From the NCBI GenBank assembly GCA_033060915.1, contig CM065382.1:8117001-8181000 (forward strand): a stretch of DNA of 64,000 nucleotides, in the 5' to 3' direction. Below the pieces are notes generated by a model. That model was given only the letters and a program-made list of their open reading frames with translations, did not search any database and had not been told where the DNA came from. Below, piece by piece: positions 11,431 to 22,455 of the stretch; position 1 is the stretch's first letter, and every line of letters starts with the position of its first letter. The DNA is from Euryodendron excelsum. Lineage: Eukaryota > Streptophyta > Magnoliopsida > Ericales > Pentaphylacaceae. Both the position numbers and the translations under genes were made by a program.

Positions 11431-12778
11431 AGAAGGGGAGAGAGAGGAGCAACCTCTTCTGGGTGTTATTGGTTGGATCGGGTTTTCCTTGCCGTGATGG
11501 TGGATCAAAGTAAAGGGAGGGGGCTTCGCGCTGCTGCTGCGTGCCTGCCTCTAAATATATATATATATACATATATTTTGGTAGCCTTACGTGAGGAAAC
11601 GTGTGATCGGGAGTGTGCTGCGTATCTTAAAAACGGATGATAGAGAAATAAAATATTATAGATTATTCAAGACAACCGAGTGGTCACCATTTGTCGTGGA
11701 GATTAAGATATAATAAATATAACTTGTATAGTTGTATTTGTGGTATTAGTGCGGGGACCACTTGCTGAAATTGTGTAAGAAAAAAGTGATGTAACTTTCT
11801 AGTCTTTTAGGTAATTACCTGAGATGTATGCTCTTCGAGAAACAGATAATAATGAGGAGCCTACATCATGAGCTTGTGTTAAAAGGAGAATTGATGGCCT
11901 ACAATAGTGGACTGGGTTGGTAGAATAAAATTATATATTGTATAATGGATGACCCTTTCCTCATGTTATATAGACCCATTGAAGCCTCACTCGAGGGTCT
12001 CCTCTGAGCACCTCGGGCCGTGGTGAGGACTCTTAAGAGAGGTGATAGTATAAAGGACGATCTGCAAAAACTACTTTATCAATGATGAAAATGGATAAAA
12101 TATTTAAACGGGTCAAGTATATGTAACATAGCTTGACAACAAAATAAAAATGAGGCAGAATATTAGAGTTATATTAAAAAAGTCTTGTCTTTCTAGTGAA
12201 GAGTGGAAACATGTGGGCCAGGCACATGGGCTTGCCATTGACATTATTTTAGTTATCTTTTATTGTAGTGATACATGCACAAAATAGTAGGCCCACCTCC
12301 CATTTCTTTGTTTGCGTTAATAGGAAGGGCACATGACAGAATATATAGATAATGGGGGTTTTGCGGAATGAAGCAATTGTTTGAACACTTTTGAAGCAAT
12401 ATTTTAGTCAACAATAACATATAGAATATCATAAATCTCTATGTGTAGAGTTAGGTGTAGGCTTGTTTGGTGAAGTCTAAATGTTGTGGACCTACTTTTT
12501 GTAGATGGACCCAGCCATTAGTATCATTAAGTAGGCCAGTAGAAAAAAAAAAAAATAGAAGGTTTTGAAAATCAATTCCTTCGTGGGGTTAGTCTTATGG
12601 CCAAATGTAAAGAGGAAGGAGCAGCTGTTGTAGCACACTGGAGAGAGAGGGCACTGTTGCAGCGTGCCTGCAGCGTCTGGAAAATTTTTGGTTTTTTTTT
12701 TTTTTTTACTGGAAATGGGAACGGGGGGGGGGCGCTGCTGCTGGGCTGGAGAGGTGCGTGGCTGCTGCTGCTTTTTTT

Positions 12779-13075
12779 ATGAATCCCAAAAACCTTTGAA
12801 ACCCCAAAAACCGGGTTTACCTTAGACTCGGGAATTAGGGAGGGGAGGGGGCAGTAGCTGCTGCAGTGTGGCTGGAGAGGGGGGGTGCTGCTGCCACGCA
12901 GCTGCTGCGCCTAGTTTTTTTTTTTTTTGAAACCCCAAAACCGGGGTGACCAAAAACCTTTGAAACCCCAAAACCAAGGATGACCAAAACTTGGGTAGCC
13001 TGAAATCAGTTTTTTTTGTTTTGAAACCCCAAAAACGTGGCCAAAAACCTTTGAAACCCCAAAACCGAGGGGGGA
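12779..13075. repeat. Tandem repeat of about 34 bp (cctttgaaaccccaaaaccg)
   Basis: The core cctttgaaaccccaaaaccg recurs at about 12791, 12928, 12957, 13021 and 13047 with diverged spacers. It is flanked by homopolymer T and G runs (12692-12707, 12724-12732, 12916-12928). There is no coding signal. The neighbouring ctgctgctg words at 12740-12905 are a separate low-complexity patch. Confidence 0.65.
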
Positions 13076-14237
13076 TGAGCTGCAGCGGTTTTGACAAAAA
13101 AAATTTTTTGGTATGGACTGTGAAGGAGGGTTGTGGCGCGAGGGCGTTGCAAGGGAAGGCCGCAGCACGGGGGTCGCAGCGCAAGGGCGTTGTTGTTGGG
13201 CTGGAAGACACATGCACTAAAGGGTGTGGGCCCACTTCACATTTTTATTTGCTTCAGGAAAGCATAGGTTGCTTATCTATCTAAAAAGGTTACCAAGTAT
13301 GTGAAAATATGTGAAAACTCAACAGCTTGGAGATGTATAATATTATACTAAAAAAGTAAGTGCTGTCTATGTTCACAATATAAACTAAGTAATATGTGCA
13401 ACTTTAGTTCATCAAACCATGACATCAGTAATGAGGTCTTCTTCCACTATAGCTTCCAGCAACAAGGTAAGATAAATAATTAATTATTTTGTAAAAGGAC
13501 AAACCATCATTGCTATTGTGAGCTAACGAAAGTTGGTTGAATGAAAGTAGAGTTATTTGGTAAGAGAACTTTGAGCTCATGCTGCAGGATCTTGCTACGA
13601 GAAGCATCGCAGAGGAGGAGAGCAACCGCAGGAGCCTCTACGAGGGTGAGGCTCGTGGCTCTCTCTTTTCTTACAATTGAAAACTCAAGCATGGAATATA
13701 AATTCATAGAAAAAAAAAAAAAAAAAAGCAATGCCTTCAACAAGATATAAGTATAAACAACGAAAGATAATGTTAATAAGCAAAATAAATGCAAATCATA
13801 AAGTGAAAGTGTAAATTTTTTTTTCAGATTTGTGAACATTATAGTGCAAAATAAATGCAAATCATGTAGTTAAGTGTAGATCTTATCGTATTTATAAGAA
13901 TCACTGTCGAGAGGTTCTGCTAAAGGGTGCCAAGGGGACCGCTGGTTAGTTTGGAGGGGGAGGTGTCCCCCTCTGCATTGATAGCAAGGTTTCGAGCATG
14001 AGCTGTTGAGTTCGTTACATTGAGACCATGCTTTCGGTGAGGGCTTCAGAATGGTTGACGCTAGCGAGGATAATCAGGTGAGTCGAGTCATCGAGTTGCT
14101 CTTCGAAAGGAGAAGGAGGGGGGTCAAGGTCGCGCATCGACGAGTCCTCGGCCCCTTAGGAAGACACTTGCGAGGACGCTTACGTATTCTTCTGCGACGC
14201 CATAAACAGCGAGTACCGCTCTTCCCCAGCGGAGTAT

Positions 14238-14970
14238 TGTGTGTAGAGTCGTGTGATGGGTGAGTAGTCAAACTTGATGAGGGTGATCTTCTAAGAAGTT
14301 ACGGCAAACGCTATCTATGTGGAGGACCACCGGAGGTAGAGGAGAGAGAGTTGAGGGAATCTTAGGAAGAGAGAGTGGCAGTGTCTCAAAGAGTTGGGGA
14401 GACTTTAAAGAATTCTCAAAGGTTGGTGGTGAGCATTCACTGTGTAGTGAATGGCTTGTCAATGGAGAATGAAAGTTCCCTTTATATAGGTGAGGTAGGT
14501 TTTTTATGATTGGTTCTTTAGTTTTCGAGGTTTTAGGTAATTGGCTCCTCAAACTTGAGCGGAGGCCCTTGCTGATTGGCTTTTCAGTCTAAGGATTTCT
14601 CGAAGATCGATATTCTGAATGTCAACTCTATGACTCTATGAGTGACAGTGATGCCAGTGATTTAGACGACTCAGGCATTAAATGCACTTTGTCATTTGCT
14701 TGGAGATCCCTTTCTCTCTAAGACCGGCTGGAGGGGCAAGACTCTTCGGCGAACCCTCAACTCTAGCCTCCAATTCACTTATCTCCTGATAATCCCGTGC
14801 GAAGGTCCAATGGTGCTGCGCCCAACTTAGGTTATGCAGATACATTTATGTAAAGAATTATGCTAAGTATAGAGATCTATTTATGTAGAGAATTATGCTA
14901 AGTATAGAGATGCACTCGGTAGCAAGGTTGGCCAACCCAGGAGATGCCGAGCGCGAAACCATGAGCCAAT
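14238..14970 (-). repeat. LARD LTR, segment left of the gypsy insertion
   Basis: The segment aligns with 5582-6280 of the intact LTR. It contains an extra direct duplication of about 45 bp (agaattatgctaagtatag repeated near 14850 and 14895). It stops at gagccaat, where the gypsy LTR begins; the sequence resumes at 20660. Confidence 0.75.
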
Positions 14971-15471
14971 TGTCACGGGTTTAAATCTTGAATACCTTGA
15001 CCTGTGCGGTCTTAGACACCTTTGGCTACAAAAGATGCTAAGTAAGCCCAAAGAACACTGAAAGAACAAGTCTAAGAACAAGAGAGCTTGTAGAAAAACT
15101 TGGAGAATGCTTTGATTGCTTGAAACTTGAATGGTTACAAATGAGGGGCTACCCCCTATTTATACTTGTCCACCTCCTCATGGACGGTGGGGATCGTTTT
15201 GATCCAACGGTTGGGATTCCCCCTGTAGAATCATCTATACAAATATCTAGACATTTATGTACAAAGCTTCTCAAGGAAGCCTTTCCCATGTTCTAGAATC
15301 TCACACACCCTTCTAGCTAATATCTACACTTGTGTAGAAAGATCTAGAATGCTTACAAAAATTGGCTCATGTGTTGGAATGCTCAAGAATTGCCTAGAAG
15401 GTTCTAGACTTGGTGGGCTCCTTAGCATCCTCATAGGCCTATTCTTGGGCCATCTTGGTGGGCTTGTGACA
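14971..15471 (-). repeat. Gypsy LTR (3' LTR in element orientation)
   Basis: The LTR runs TGTCACGGGTTTAAATC to ...GGGCTTGTGACA. By eye it matches 20139-20659 at well over nine positions in ten. The length difference is mostly a 19-bp direct duplication (caaaagaacaagagagcaa) in the other copy. Confidence 0.9.
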
Positions 15472-15485
15472 TTCTCCCCCTTCTA
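15472..15485 (-). other. Polypurine tract of the gypsy element
   Basis: On the - strand this reads AGAAGGGGGAGAA immediately before the 3' LTR start TGTCAC. That is the usual plus-strand primer position in Ty3/gypsy elements. Confidence 0.8.
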
Positions 15486-15486
15486 A

Positions 15487-16190
15487 TCTGGCGACGCTCT
15501 CGTCGCAGCTCTTTGGAATTCTACAATCTTGTCCACGAACTGCCACAAGGACTTCTTATGCTCCCAGCTTGCCTCACTATCCGGTTACCCCTTCCACTTG
15601 ACCAAGTACTTGATAGAGCTTGGTGCCACGCCCCTCCTTGGGATAATTCAGTGAGCAAGGATGGTCTTCACTTCTTTATCGAATGACGCCGTAATGGATG
15701 TGGGAGTTCTACTTGATTCGCTACGGCTTGGGTCTTCCACATCAGCATGGTAAGGCTTAAGAAGGCTTACGTGAAAGACCGGATGAATCTTTAACTTTAG
15801 AGGCAACTCAAGTTGGTAGAATACTTTGCCAACTCGTTTGGTAATCGGGAATGGTCCCTCGTACCGTCGTGCTAGCCCTTTGTGAAGCCCCTTGTATGCT
15901 TTGGCTTGATGAGTGAGGAGTTTCACCATGACAAGGTCTCCTTCTTGGTACTCCTTTGGCCGCCGCTTCTTGTCTGCCCACTTCTTCATCCTTTTGGCCA
16001 CCTTGGCCAAGTAGGCCTTGGCCATGTCGGTCTTCTCATGCCATCCCTTGGCAAACTTGTAAGCTTCAGGACTTTTGCCCGTATACCCGGTAGCAACGGC
16101 GGTAGGCGTCAAAGGTTGTTGGCCTGTAGCAAGCTCGAATGGGCTAGTGTTGGTTGCCTCGCTCCTTTGTAGATTATAAGAGAATTAGGC
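15487..16190 (-). pseudogene. Gypsy integrase C-terminal region and chromodomain (decayed)
   Basis: The reading frame 15648-16112 covers the integrase C-terminal domain, including a basic AKRMKKWADKKRRP stretch, GDLVMVKL, RRYEGPFPI and the HPVFHVSLLKPYH motif typical of plant chromoviruses. In the same frame, past a stop at about 15648, it continues into a chromodomain with YLVKWKG and SEASWE signatures down to about 15487, interrupted by one more stop. A stop at about 16185 separates it from the catalytic part. Chromodomains are thought to steer integration toward particular chromatin. Confidence 0.85.
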
Positions 16191-16760
16191 AACATCAAGC
16201 AACTTGGCCCAATCTCCTTGGTTGGCACTTACATAGTGCCTCAGGTATAGCTCCAACAAATCATTCACTCTCTCGGTTTGGCCATCAGTTTGTGGGTGAA
16301 AGCTAGTGGAGAAGTTAAGCTCCGTGCCAAGAAGCTTGAAAAGCTCGGTCCAAAAGCGCCCTGTAAAGCGAGAGTTCCGGTCACTAACAATAATCTTTGG
16401 AACTCCCCAATACTTGACCACATGAGCCAAGAATAACCGAGCTGTTTCCTCCGCAGTGCAATTCTTGGTGGCCAGTATGAAAATGGCATACTTAGAAAAC
16501 CGGTCGACCACCACAATGATGGTACCTTTTCCTTCGAACTTGGGAAGACAAGTGATGAAATCTATGGAAACACTCTCCCAAGGCCGATCCGGAATAGGTA
16601 AGGGCTCTAGCAAGCCCGCGGGATGACTTTGCTCCACCTTGTCTTGTTGGCACACAAGACAAGTCTTCACATAAAACTCCACATCGTCCTGCATTCGTGG
16701 CCAATAGTAGGCATCCTCTAATAATGCCAATGTGCGGCGAACGCCAGGATGTCCCGCTCA
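16185..16760 (-). pseudogene. Gypsy integrase zinc-binding and catalytic core (decayed)
   Basis: Frame 16185-16730 contains the second half of the HHCC zinc domain (KTCLVCQQ), then the DDE core. SIDFITCLPK supplies the first Asp, VSDRNSRF the second, and the conserved region FHPQTDGQTERVN supplies the Glu. The HHCC start is cut by a stop and frame change at about 16730-16760. The domain order fits Ty3/gypsy pol between RNase H and the chromodomain. Confidence 0.9.
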
Positions 16761-16900
16761 TTTAGAGTCATGACACTCCTTAAGAATCTCCTTCCGTAGC
16801 ATCTCCCATTTGGGCACATAGATCCGGTTGCCTTTGGCAAAGAGCCTTCTTTAAGCCAAAATTGTCTCGTCTTGCCTTGCTTGATGCCACCGATAATAGT

Positions 16901-17345
16901 CTAGGCCACTTGATCTTGTTGAAGCCCCTCCTTGATTCGATCACTCAACGGATATTGGGGCCGGCTAATGGCGGTAAGTTCGGCCTTTCTACTTAGTGCG
17001 TCCGCCGCCAAGTTTGCTTTGCCCAGCTTGTATTCCAAGGTGTAGTCAAATTCCGCAAGAAAGTCTTGCCACCGTGCTTGCTTGGGAGTTAACTTCTTTT
17101 GAGTCAAGAAGTAACTCATTGTGATGTTATCGATCATGACCATGAACTTGGAACCGAGCAAATAGTGTCTCCACGTGCGCAAGCAATGAACCATCGCGGT
17201 CATCTCCTTTTCTCGCACTGTGTACCTTTTCTCGATGTCATTGAGCTTGCGACTTTCAAAAGCAATGGGGTGACCTTGCATCAGCACCCTTCCAATGGCG
17301 AAGTCCGAGGCATCGGTGTGCACCTTCCATGGCTTGGTGTGGTTG
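16901..17345 (-). pseudogene. Gypsy RNase H (decayed)
   Basis: Frame 16901-17323 begins [10 protein letters not shown], the first conserved Asp motif of RNase H in Ty3 pol. It continues with [30 protein letters not shown] and the terminal LAADALSRK motif. A one-base frameshift at about 17330-17345 separates it from the reverse transcriptase frame; the preceding residues ([10 protein letters not shown]) continue out of frame. Confidence 0.88.
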
Positions 17346-18611
17346 GGGTAATGCTAGAACGGGCTCCTCCATGATGGCCTTCTTAAGTGCTTGGAAGACA
17401 TCTTCACACCTAGCCGTCCACTTCCATGGATGGCTCTTCTTGAGAAGATCCGTCAAAGATGCTGCTATAGCCGAATATCCTCGGATGAACCGCCGATAAT
17501 AGTTAGCAAGGCCAAGGAAAGATCGTAGCTCGGTCACCTTCTTTGGCTGCTCCCATTCTTGGTTAGCTTGGACTTTGGCCTTATCCATGCGTATAGTCCC
17601 GCCTCCAACCACATGGCCAAGAAAGTTTACCTCCGGTTGAGCGAAGGCGCACTTCTCCCTTTTAACATAAAGCTCATTTTCCCTTAAGACTTGGAAGACT
17701 TGCCGTAGATGATCCATATGTTCCACCAAAGTGGAGCTATAGATAACGATATCGTCCAAATATACTACGACAAATCAATCCAAGAAAGGTTGCGACACTT
17801 GATTCATCAAGGTGCAAAATGTGGCCGTAGCATTAGTGAGGCCAAAGGGCATAACTAGAAATTCAAATGAGCCATAACTCGTGACACAAACGGTTTTGGC
17901 TACATCCTCCTTGGCGATCCTTACTTGGTAGTACCCCAATCTTAAATCAAGCTTGGTGAACCACCTTGCCCCACCAAGCCTATCAAACAAGTCAGCAATG
18001 AGAGGGATGGGGTACTTGTTCTTGATAGTTACTTTGTTTAGTGCCCGGTAGTCGATGCAAGGAGGGAGGGACCCATCATGCTTCCGTTGAAACAAGACCG
18101 GTGCATCATAAGGACTCTTTGACGGTTGGATGAAGCCGGCATCCAACAAGTCCTTTAGTTGCTTCCTTAATTCCTCCAACTCCGGGGGAGCCATACGGTA
18201 GGGTGTCATGGCCGGAATCTTTGCACCTACCTCCAATTCTATGACATGATCCACCTCCCTCTTAGGTGGAAGTCTTTTTGGCAACTCCGGGGGCATGACA
18301 TCCTTGTAGTCTTCAAGCACCTCCATCACTTCACTTGGTATGCCTTCCATGGTGCTAGAAGAGTCTTCATTAAGCTTCAAGGTTGCAAGAAATGTTGGCT
18401 CATTCTTCTTAAGTCCCTTGGAGAGTTGCATGGCTGACAAAGTCTTAGCCTTCAAGGTCGATTCCCGAGCAAGTGGCACCATACATGCATTACCTTCGCC
18501 CATGATGCACATGGTCTCAGCAAAAGGGATGGGGAATACCCGTACCCCATCCAAGAACTCCATCCCCAACACAATGGGGTAGTCATCCATTGGCACCACC
18601 GAGAAATCCAC
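17256..18611 (-). pseudogene. Gypsy reverse transcriptase (decayed)
   Basis: Two frames, 17775-18611 and 17256-17759, make up the domain. The first has the end of the protease (VLGMEFLDG), the linker [48 protein letters not shown] and [14 protein letters not shown] at about 17772 interrupts it just before the catalytic YLDDIVIYS block, which is present in the second frame with GHVVGGGTI and the YYRRFI motif. The stop sits where related elements have Arg, consistent with CGA to TGA decay (inference). Confidence 0.92.
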
Positions 18612-18647
18612 TTGGCCACACCAATCTCCGATGTGTAGTCGTACGTC

Positions 18648-19277
18648 TCAAGCAACTCCATAGATAGGCCGTGCCTCCGAGTTGACGGCCTTAAGCCAAC
18701 TTTGTTCTTCCTTGAATTGGAGACCTAGTCTCTTGGCCTCCTTGACTTCAATAAAATTGTGAGAAGCACCGGTATCAACTAAAGCACGAGTGTTGAAACC
18801 ACGCACCTTTGCTTCCACATACATGCGCCCCTTTTTCTCGGCCTTTGGCACATCCACTTTGGCCTTGATTGCATTAAGCAGCCTCAGAGAGCCCATCTTG
18901 GTCTCCTCCTGTTGGGGACGTTCCTCCTCCTCCTCCTCCTCCTTCTCTTGGATAAGAGCCGATAGCTTAGCCCGCTTTGGACAGTCGCGGGCAAAGTGAT
19001 TTCCATCACAAAGGAAGCATATAAACTTGGGTTTGTCACCACCTTTCTTGTCTTTGTTGAACTTGCCATGGCTTGATGAGAATGGTTTGTGTCCATCCTC
19101 TTTTGCTTGGCTTGCATGATCTCCCCCACCTTTGCCTTTGTTATACTTTTGATTTTTGGGCTTAGAGGAGGACTCACTTTGCTTGTAATCGGTTAGGGAC
19201 TCCGCTATAGAGATGGCCATTGCAAGATCTTGGGGTCCCCGCCGTTGGAATCTTAGTTCATGATTGTAGCCCATCAA
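18648..19277 (-). pseudogene. Gypsy gag C-terminus, zinc knuckle and protease start (decayed)
   Basis: The frame contains the nucleocapsid knuckle CFLCDGNHFARDC (C-x2-C-x3-H-x4-C) at about residues 85-97. An acidic EEEEEEE linker follows, and then the retropepsin active-site motif ALVDTGASHNFIE near residue 165. The upstream part is Lys/Gly-rich, as in nucleocapsid. The frame is lost after YGVA, before the second half of the protease. Confidence 0.9.
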
Positions 19278-19353
19278 TGAAAGTGAAGAGAGACTCCTTC
19301 TCGGACATGTCTAGTATCTCCAATAGTAGCTCGGAGAACTCTTTCACATATTC

Positions 19354-20103
19354 TCACACCGTGCCTTTGTGGGAGAGACGCCTTAGTCGGGCCCTTACTT
19401 TATGCTCCGAATTTTCGGGATAGAATTGCTTCTTGATTTTCCTCTTGAAGTCATCCCATGTAGTTATAGTGCATAAGCCACGCTCCATATCCGTATGCTG
19501 CCGCCTCCACGATAGTGGGGCCACATCCGAGAGGAAGAGAGGGGTCGTTTTTATTTTCTTATCATCATCACTTATGCTAGTGGCTTCAAAATATTGCTCC
19601 AAGCTCCACAAGAAATTATCTAACTCTCTAGCATTCCTTGACTCATTGTAAAACTTGGGCCTAGGAATGTCAACCTCAGGAAAGGGAGAGGGAGAAGCCG
19701 TACCTTGTGTGATAGCCATCTTGCACAAGGACCAATCACTTTTGATCTCCTTCATTTCCTCCCTTATAGCGGCAATCTCGGCTTAGACCATCTCCTTGAG
19801 AGCATCCATTTGCGTCCTCACAAGCTCCGCCATGGTATTGAGGCCACCTTGCACCTCCCCTTGGAACTCCTCACGCCCATTGTCGATCCTTTCAACACGT
19901 TGGTGGAGTCCATCGATGCTTTGGTCTAGTTTCTTAAACTTATCCCGTCCATCGGCCACGGCAAGCTCTGTCCGCATGACCCTTGACTCCAAGGAAGACA
20001 AAACGTCCCTTGACTTGCCCTTCCACCCTTTGCCAGTAGGAGGAGGGGGATCCCTCTCATGAACACCTCCATGCTCAGTGACATTTGAACCAGTTGTTGC
20101 CAT
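19354..20103 (-). pseudogene. Gypsy gag N-terminal and capsid region, two in-frame stops
   Basis: The frame starts with the ATG at 20103, about 35 bp inside the right LTR. It encodes a coiled-coil-like N terminus (about residues 30-105) up to a TAA at 19783. It continues in the same frame (19354-19755) with the retrotransposon gag core: FPEVDIPRPKFYN, LEQYFEATSI, WDDFKRKIKKQFYP and RLRRLSHKGTV. A TGA then interrupts before the related sequence EYVKEFSELLLEIL. Single stops with no other damage suggest point-mutation decay. Confidence 0.88.
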
Positions 20104-20124
20104 GCTTAGCCTTCACGAACCGAG

Positions 20125-20138
20125 ACTCTGATACCAAC
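20125..20138 (-). other. Primer binding site of the gypsy element
   Basis: On the - strand it reads GTTGGTATCAGAGT directly after the 5' LTR. TGGTATCAGAG is complementary to the 3' end of plant initiator methionine tRNA. Confidence 0.8.
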
Positions 20139-20659
20139 TGTCACGGGTTTAAATCTTGAATACCTTGACCCGTGCAGCCTTAGACACCTTTAGCTACAAA
20201 AGATGCTAAGTAAGTCTTAAGAACACCAAAAGAACAAGGCTAAGAACAAGAGAGCAACAAAAGAACAAGAGAGCTTGTAGAAGAACTTGGAGAATGCTTT
20301 GATTGCTTGAAACTTGGATGGTTACAAATGAGGAGCTACCCCCTATTTATACTTGTCCACCTCCTCAATGGACGGTGGGGATTGTTTTGATCTAACGGTT
20401 GGGATTTTCCCTCTAGAATCATCTATACAAATATCTAGATATTTATGTACAAAGCTTCTCAAGGAAGCTTCCCCCATGTTCTAGAATCTCACACACCCTT
20501 CTAGCTAGTATCTACACTTGTGTAGAAAGATCTAGAATATTTACAAAAATTGCCTCATGTGTTGGAATGCCCAAGAATTGCCTAGAAGGTTCTAGACTTG
20601 GTGGGCTCCTTAGCATCCTCATGGGCCTATTCTTGGGCCATCTTGGTGGCCTTGTGACA
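20139..20659 (-). repeat. Gypsy LTR (5' LTR in element orientation)
   Basis: It has the same termini as 14971-15471. It contains cccctatttatacttg, a possible TATA region. It is followed on the right by CAAT and then by the resumed LARD LTR. Confidence 0.9.
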
Positions 20660-20896
20660 CAATACAGCGGAGTCGGTGTTCCCAAGTCACCTGTAGGCGA
20701 GGGACTCTTGATGTCTTATCTTGGAAGAGGCGCTCTTTGCACTATCTTCGGTGAGCGAGTTGTCTTGGTGCACATGTCGCCTCGGCAGGCTGCCACGTGA
20801 AGCCAAGCGTGAGAGGAAGAGAAGTACGGAGGAGTGGTGAGTCACCTGAGTGTCCCTGTACGGAGAAGAGTTAGACACTTATACCTATAATGTACA
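20660..20896 (-). repeat. LARD LTR, segment right of the gypsy insertion
   Basis: It aligns with about 6285-6518 of the intact LTR: cacctgtaggcgag, ctcttgatgtcttatct, ggtgcaca.gtcgcct, ggagtggt and cttatacctataat. After about 20896 (tgtaca) the similarity ends. Removing the gypsy element and one CAAT restores a continuous LTR. Confidence 0.75.
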
Positions 20897-22455
20897 TAGA
20901 AAAAAAGTTAAAACATAGATAGAAATCAATTCGTTCAAATGTAAACACACACAAACATAATTTCAAATACAGAGAATGGTATATATATTATACCTTATAC
21001 TCAATTAACATAATCATATAAATATTTGATAGTATAATGATTTGCACCCATTCATCACATGGAATCTTATCATAATTCCTTATTATAAATTAGAATTAAG
21101 TACATTAAAACTTGTCATTACTTAAATTTAGGATGCTTATTGTTGTTTTTAGCAAAATATAATATTTAAGAGACCAAACGAACAGAACGAATGAATGAAG
21201 AATTGAATTTGGAAAGCACTGAAAGGAGTTAAATTTAGGATGTGTACTATTATTTTTAGCTAAATATTGTTGACTTATCCTTTACAAATTTTTTATAGTT
21301 AGGAAACCAAACTAACGGAATGAATGGATGAAGAATTCAATTTGGCATGCACTGAAAGGAGGTTAACATTTCATAAGAATTGTGGCCCTCTTTAGCCACA
21401 ATAATCCTTGCCTTTATATTAATATCATATTATGTTATATTGATATACTAGACATGACCTGTGCCTGTAGAAAATTTTAAAAAACTAGTTCGAAGCAAAC
21501 GGGAGTTTGGAGGTTGGAGCAAAGAAAAAAAAAAAAAAAAAAAAATTTGCCCCAACTAAAGTTTGGAGCAAACAAAAAACTTTTTGGCAAGATGCATCTT
21601 GGCACAACACAATAGTTTATTTAGTTTATCCCTAAAATCTAAATCTGCATGCATTCAATAATAAATTTTGATTATACCAATATATATCTTGGGTACTAAT
21701 ACAGAAAACAAAAGATTTGTATATAAATTACACTTGTAAGACTTAAAAGCCTGTTTGCAAGACTTTCCTTCTAACAAGTGAAAGAGAAGGGAAAAATGTA
21801 CTACGTGTCTTTCTTTCTAAGCGAAGTACATATGCTTCACACATACAAAAATCAAACACTAATATTTAAAGATATAAAAGTGAAAAGAGTCAACAAAAAA
21901 AAGTAGATAAGTGGGGATTTTCTAGGCAAACAATGGGCTTAATACCATGGGCGTATATATAGCCACATGCTCTCTACCTCACCTTTCTCACTAAGAGAAC
22001 TACCATAGCATTACCTTCACCCATAGACCTCCTCCCACCATCATCTCTCTTCCCCTAAAATTTCCATTCTCTCTCTCTAAACCATAGCCCCTCTCATCAC
22101 CTTCACCCAGAGACCACCATTATCTCTCTCACTTGTGACCACCTTCTCCATCACAGACCCATTTTCAGCTCTAGAAATCTCATACTTTTCTCACTCTGAT
22201 GTTTAGATGGAGAAAGAGGGAAGGTGACAGGTGGTCTTATGTGTTGCTAGAGTGAGGAAAAGAGAGGCGAATGGTGATGGTGGTGAGAAAAGCAAGGATG
22301 GTTTCATGGCTTTTGAGTTTATTGAGGACTGGTGCTAGGAGCTTGGGAGTGATCTCAGGTGTATAACCTTATGTAGAGAAAGAGCCGTTGGTGTCTTCAT
22401 TGGGAATTACGAAAGCAAGGGTATAATAGAGATTTTGCCTTTTTCTTTTGACTTT
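20897..22455. other. AT-rich intron sequence with a local tandem duplication
   Basis: No coding signal is seen. A segment of about 110-140 bp is duplicated in tandem at 21128-21368 (accaaac.aac.gaa.gaatg, gaagaatt.aattt, gcactgaaagga). A 21-base A run lies at 21525-21545. At 21447-21475 a tactagacatgacctgtgc motif resembles a - strand Helitron 3' end. Positions 22010-22330 contain pyrimidine-rich stretches without a frame. Confidence 0.45.

Larger units (their letters stand above)
6519..14237. other. Interior of the LARD-like element: repeat-rich, no retroviral genes
   Basis: Open frames here are short, overlapping and compositionally biased, and none shows a retroviral motif. The content is a succession of repeat blocks (6880-8010, 8890-9600, 9950-10250, 10850-11430, 12779-13075, described separately) with AT-rich spacers at 8040-8880, 10300-10800 and 11560-12590. 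The spacers include a TA microsatellite at about 10783-10803. Next to the right LTR (14050-14237) the - strand could preserve decayed leader or gag sequence, but stops interrupt every frame. Confidence 0.5.
14971..20659 (-). mobile_element. Ty3/gypsy chromovirus retrotransposon, full length but decayed
   Basis: A 5.69-kb element on the - strand is bounded by LTRs of 501 bp (14971-15471) and 521 bp (20139-20659). Each begins TGTCACGGG and ends GTGACA. The gene order, read right to left, is PBS, gag with zinc knuckle, protease, reverse transcriptase, RNase H, integrase, chromodomain, PPT. The 4-bp repeat CAAT flanks it (14967-14970 and 20660-20663). The coding region is broken by several stops and at least one frameshift, so it is not autonomous. 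The chromodomain after the integrase places it among chromoviruses. The zinc-knuckle spacing suggests the Reina/Galadriel side of that group, which is less certain. Confidence 0.93.
5582..20896 (-). mobile_element. Large non-coding LTR element (LARD-like) carrying a nested gypsy insertion
   Basis: A block of about 935 bp at 5582-6518 recurs at 14238-20896, where it is split by a younger chromovirus. Both copies start TGTGTGTA and end in the tatacctataat region. Between them lie 7.7 kb with no recognisable gag, protease, integrase or reverse transcriptase. I infer a retrotransposon derivative oriented on the - strand, because on that strand both LTRs carry a canonical CTATATAAAG box with about 245 bp to the LTR end ACACACA. 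I could not identify a confident primer binding site or a clean target-site duplication. An old autonomous element whose genes were lost remains possible. Confidence 0.6.

Noticed and set aside
12822..13284. Frames of about 100-137 codons with FWGFK-type repeats
   Set aside because: They translate the 34-bp tandem repeat and homopolymer runs.
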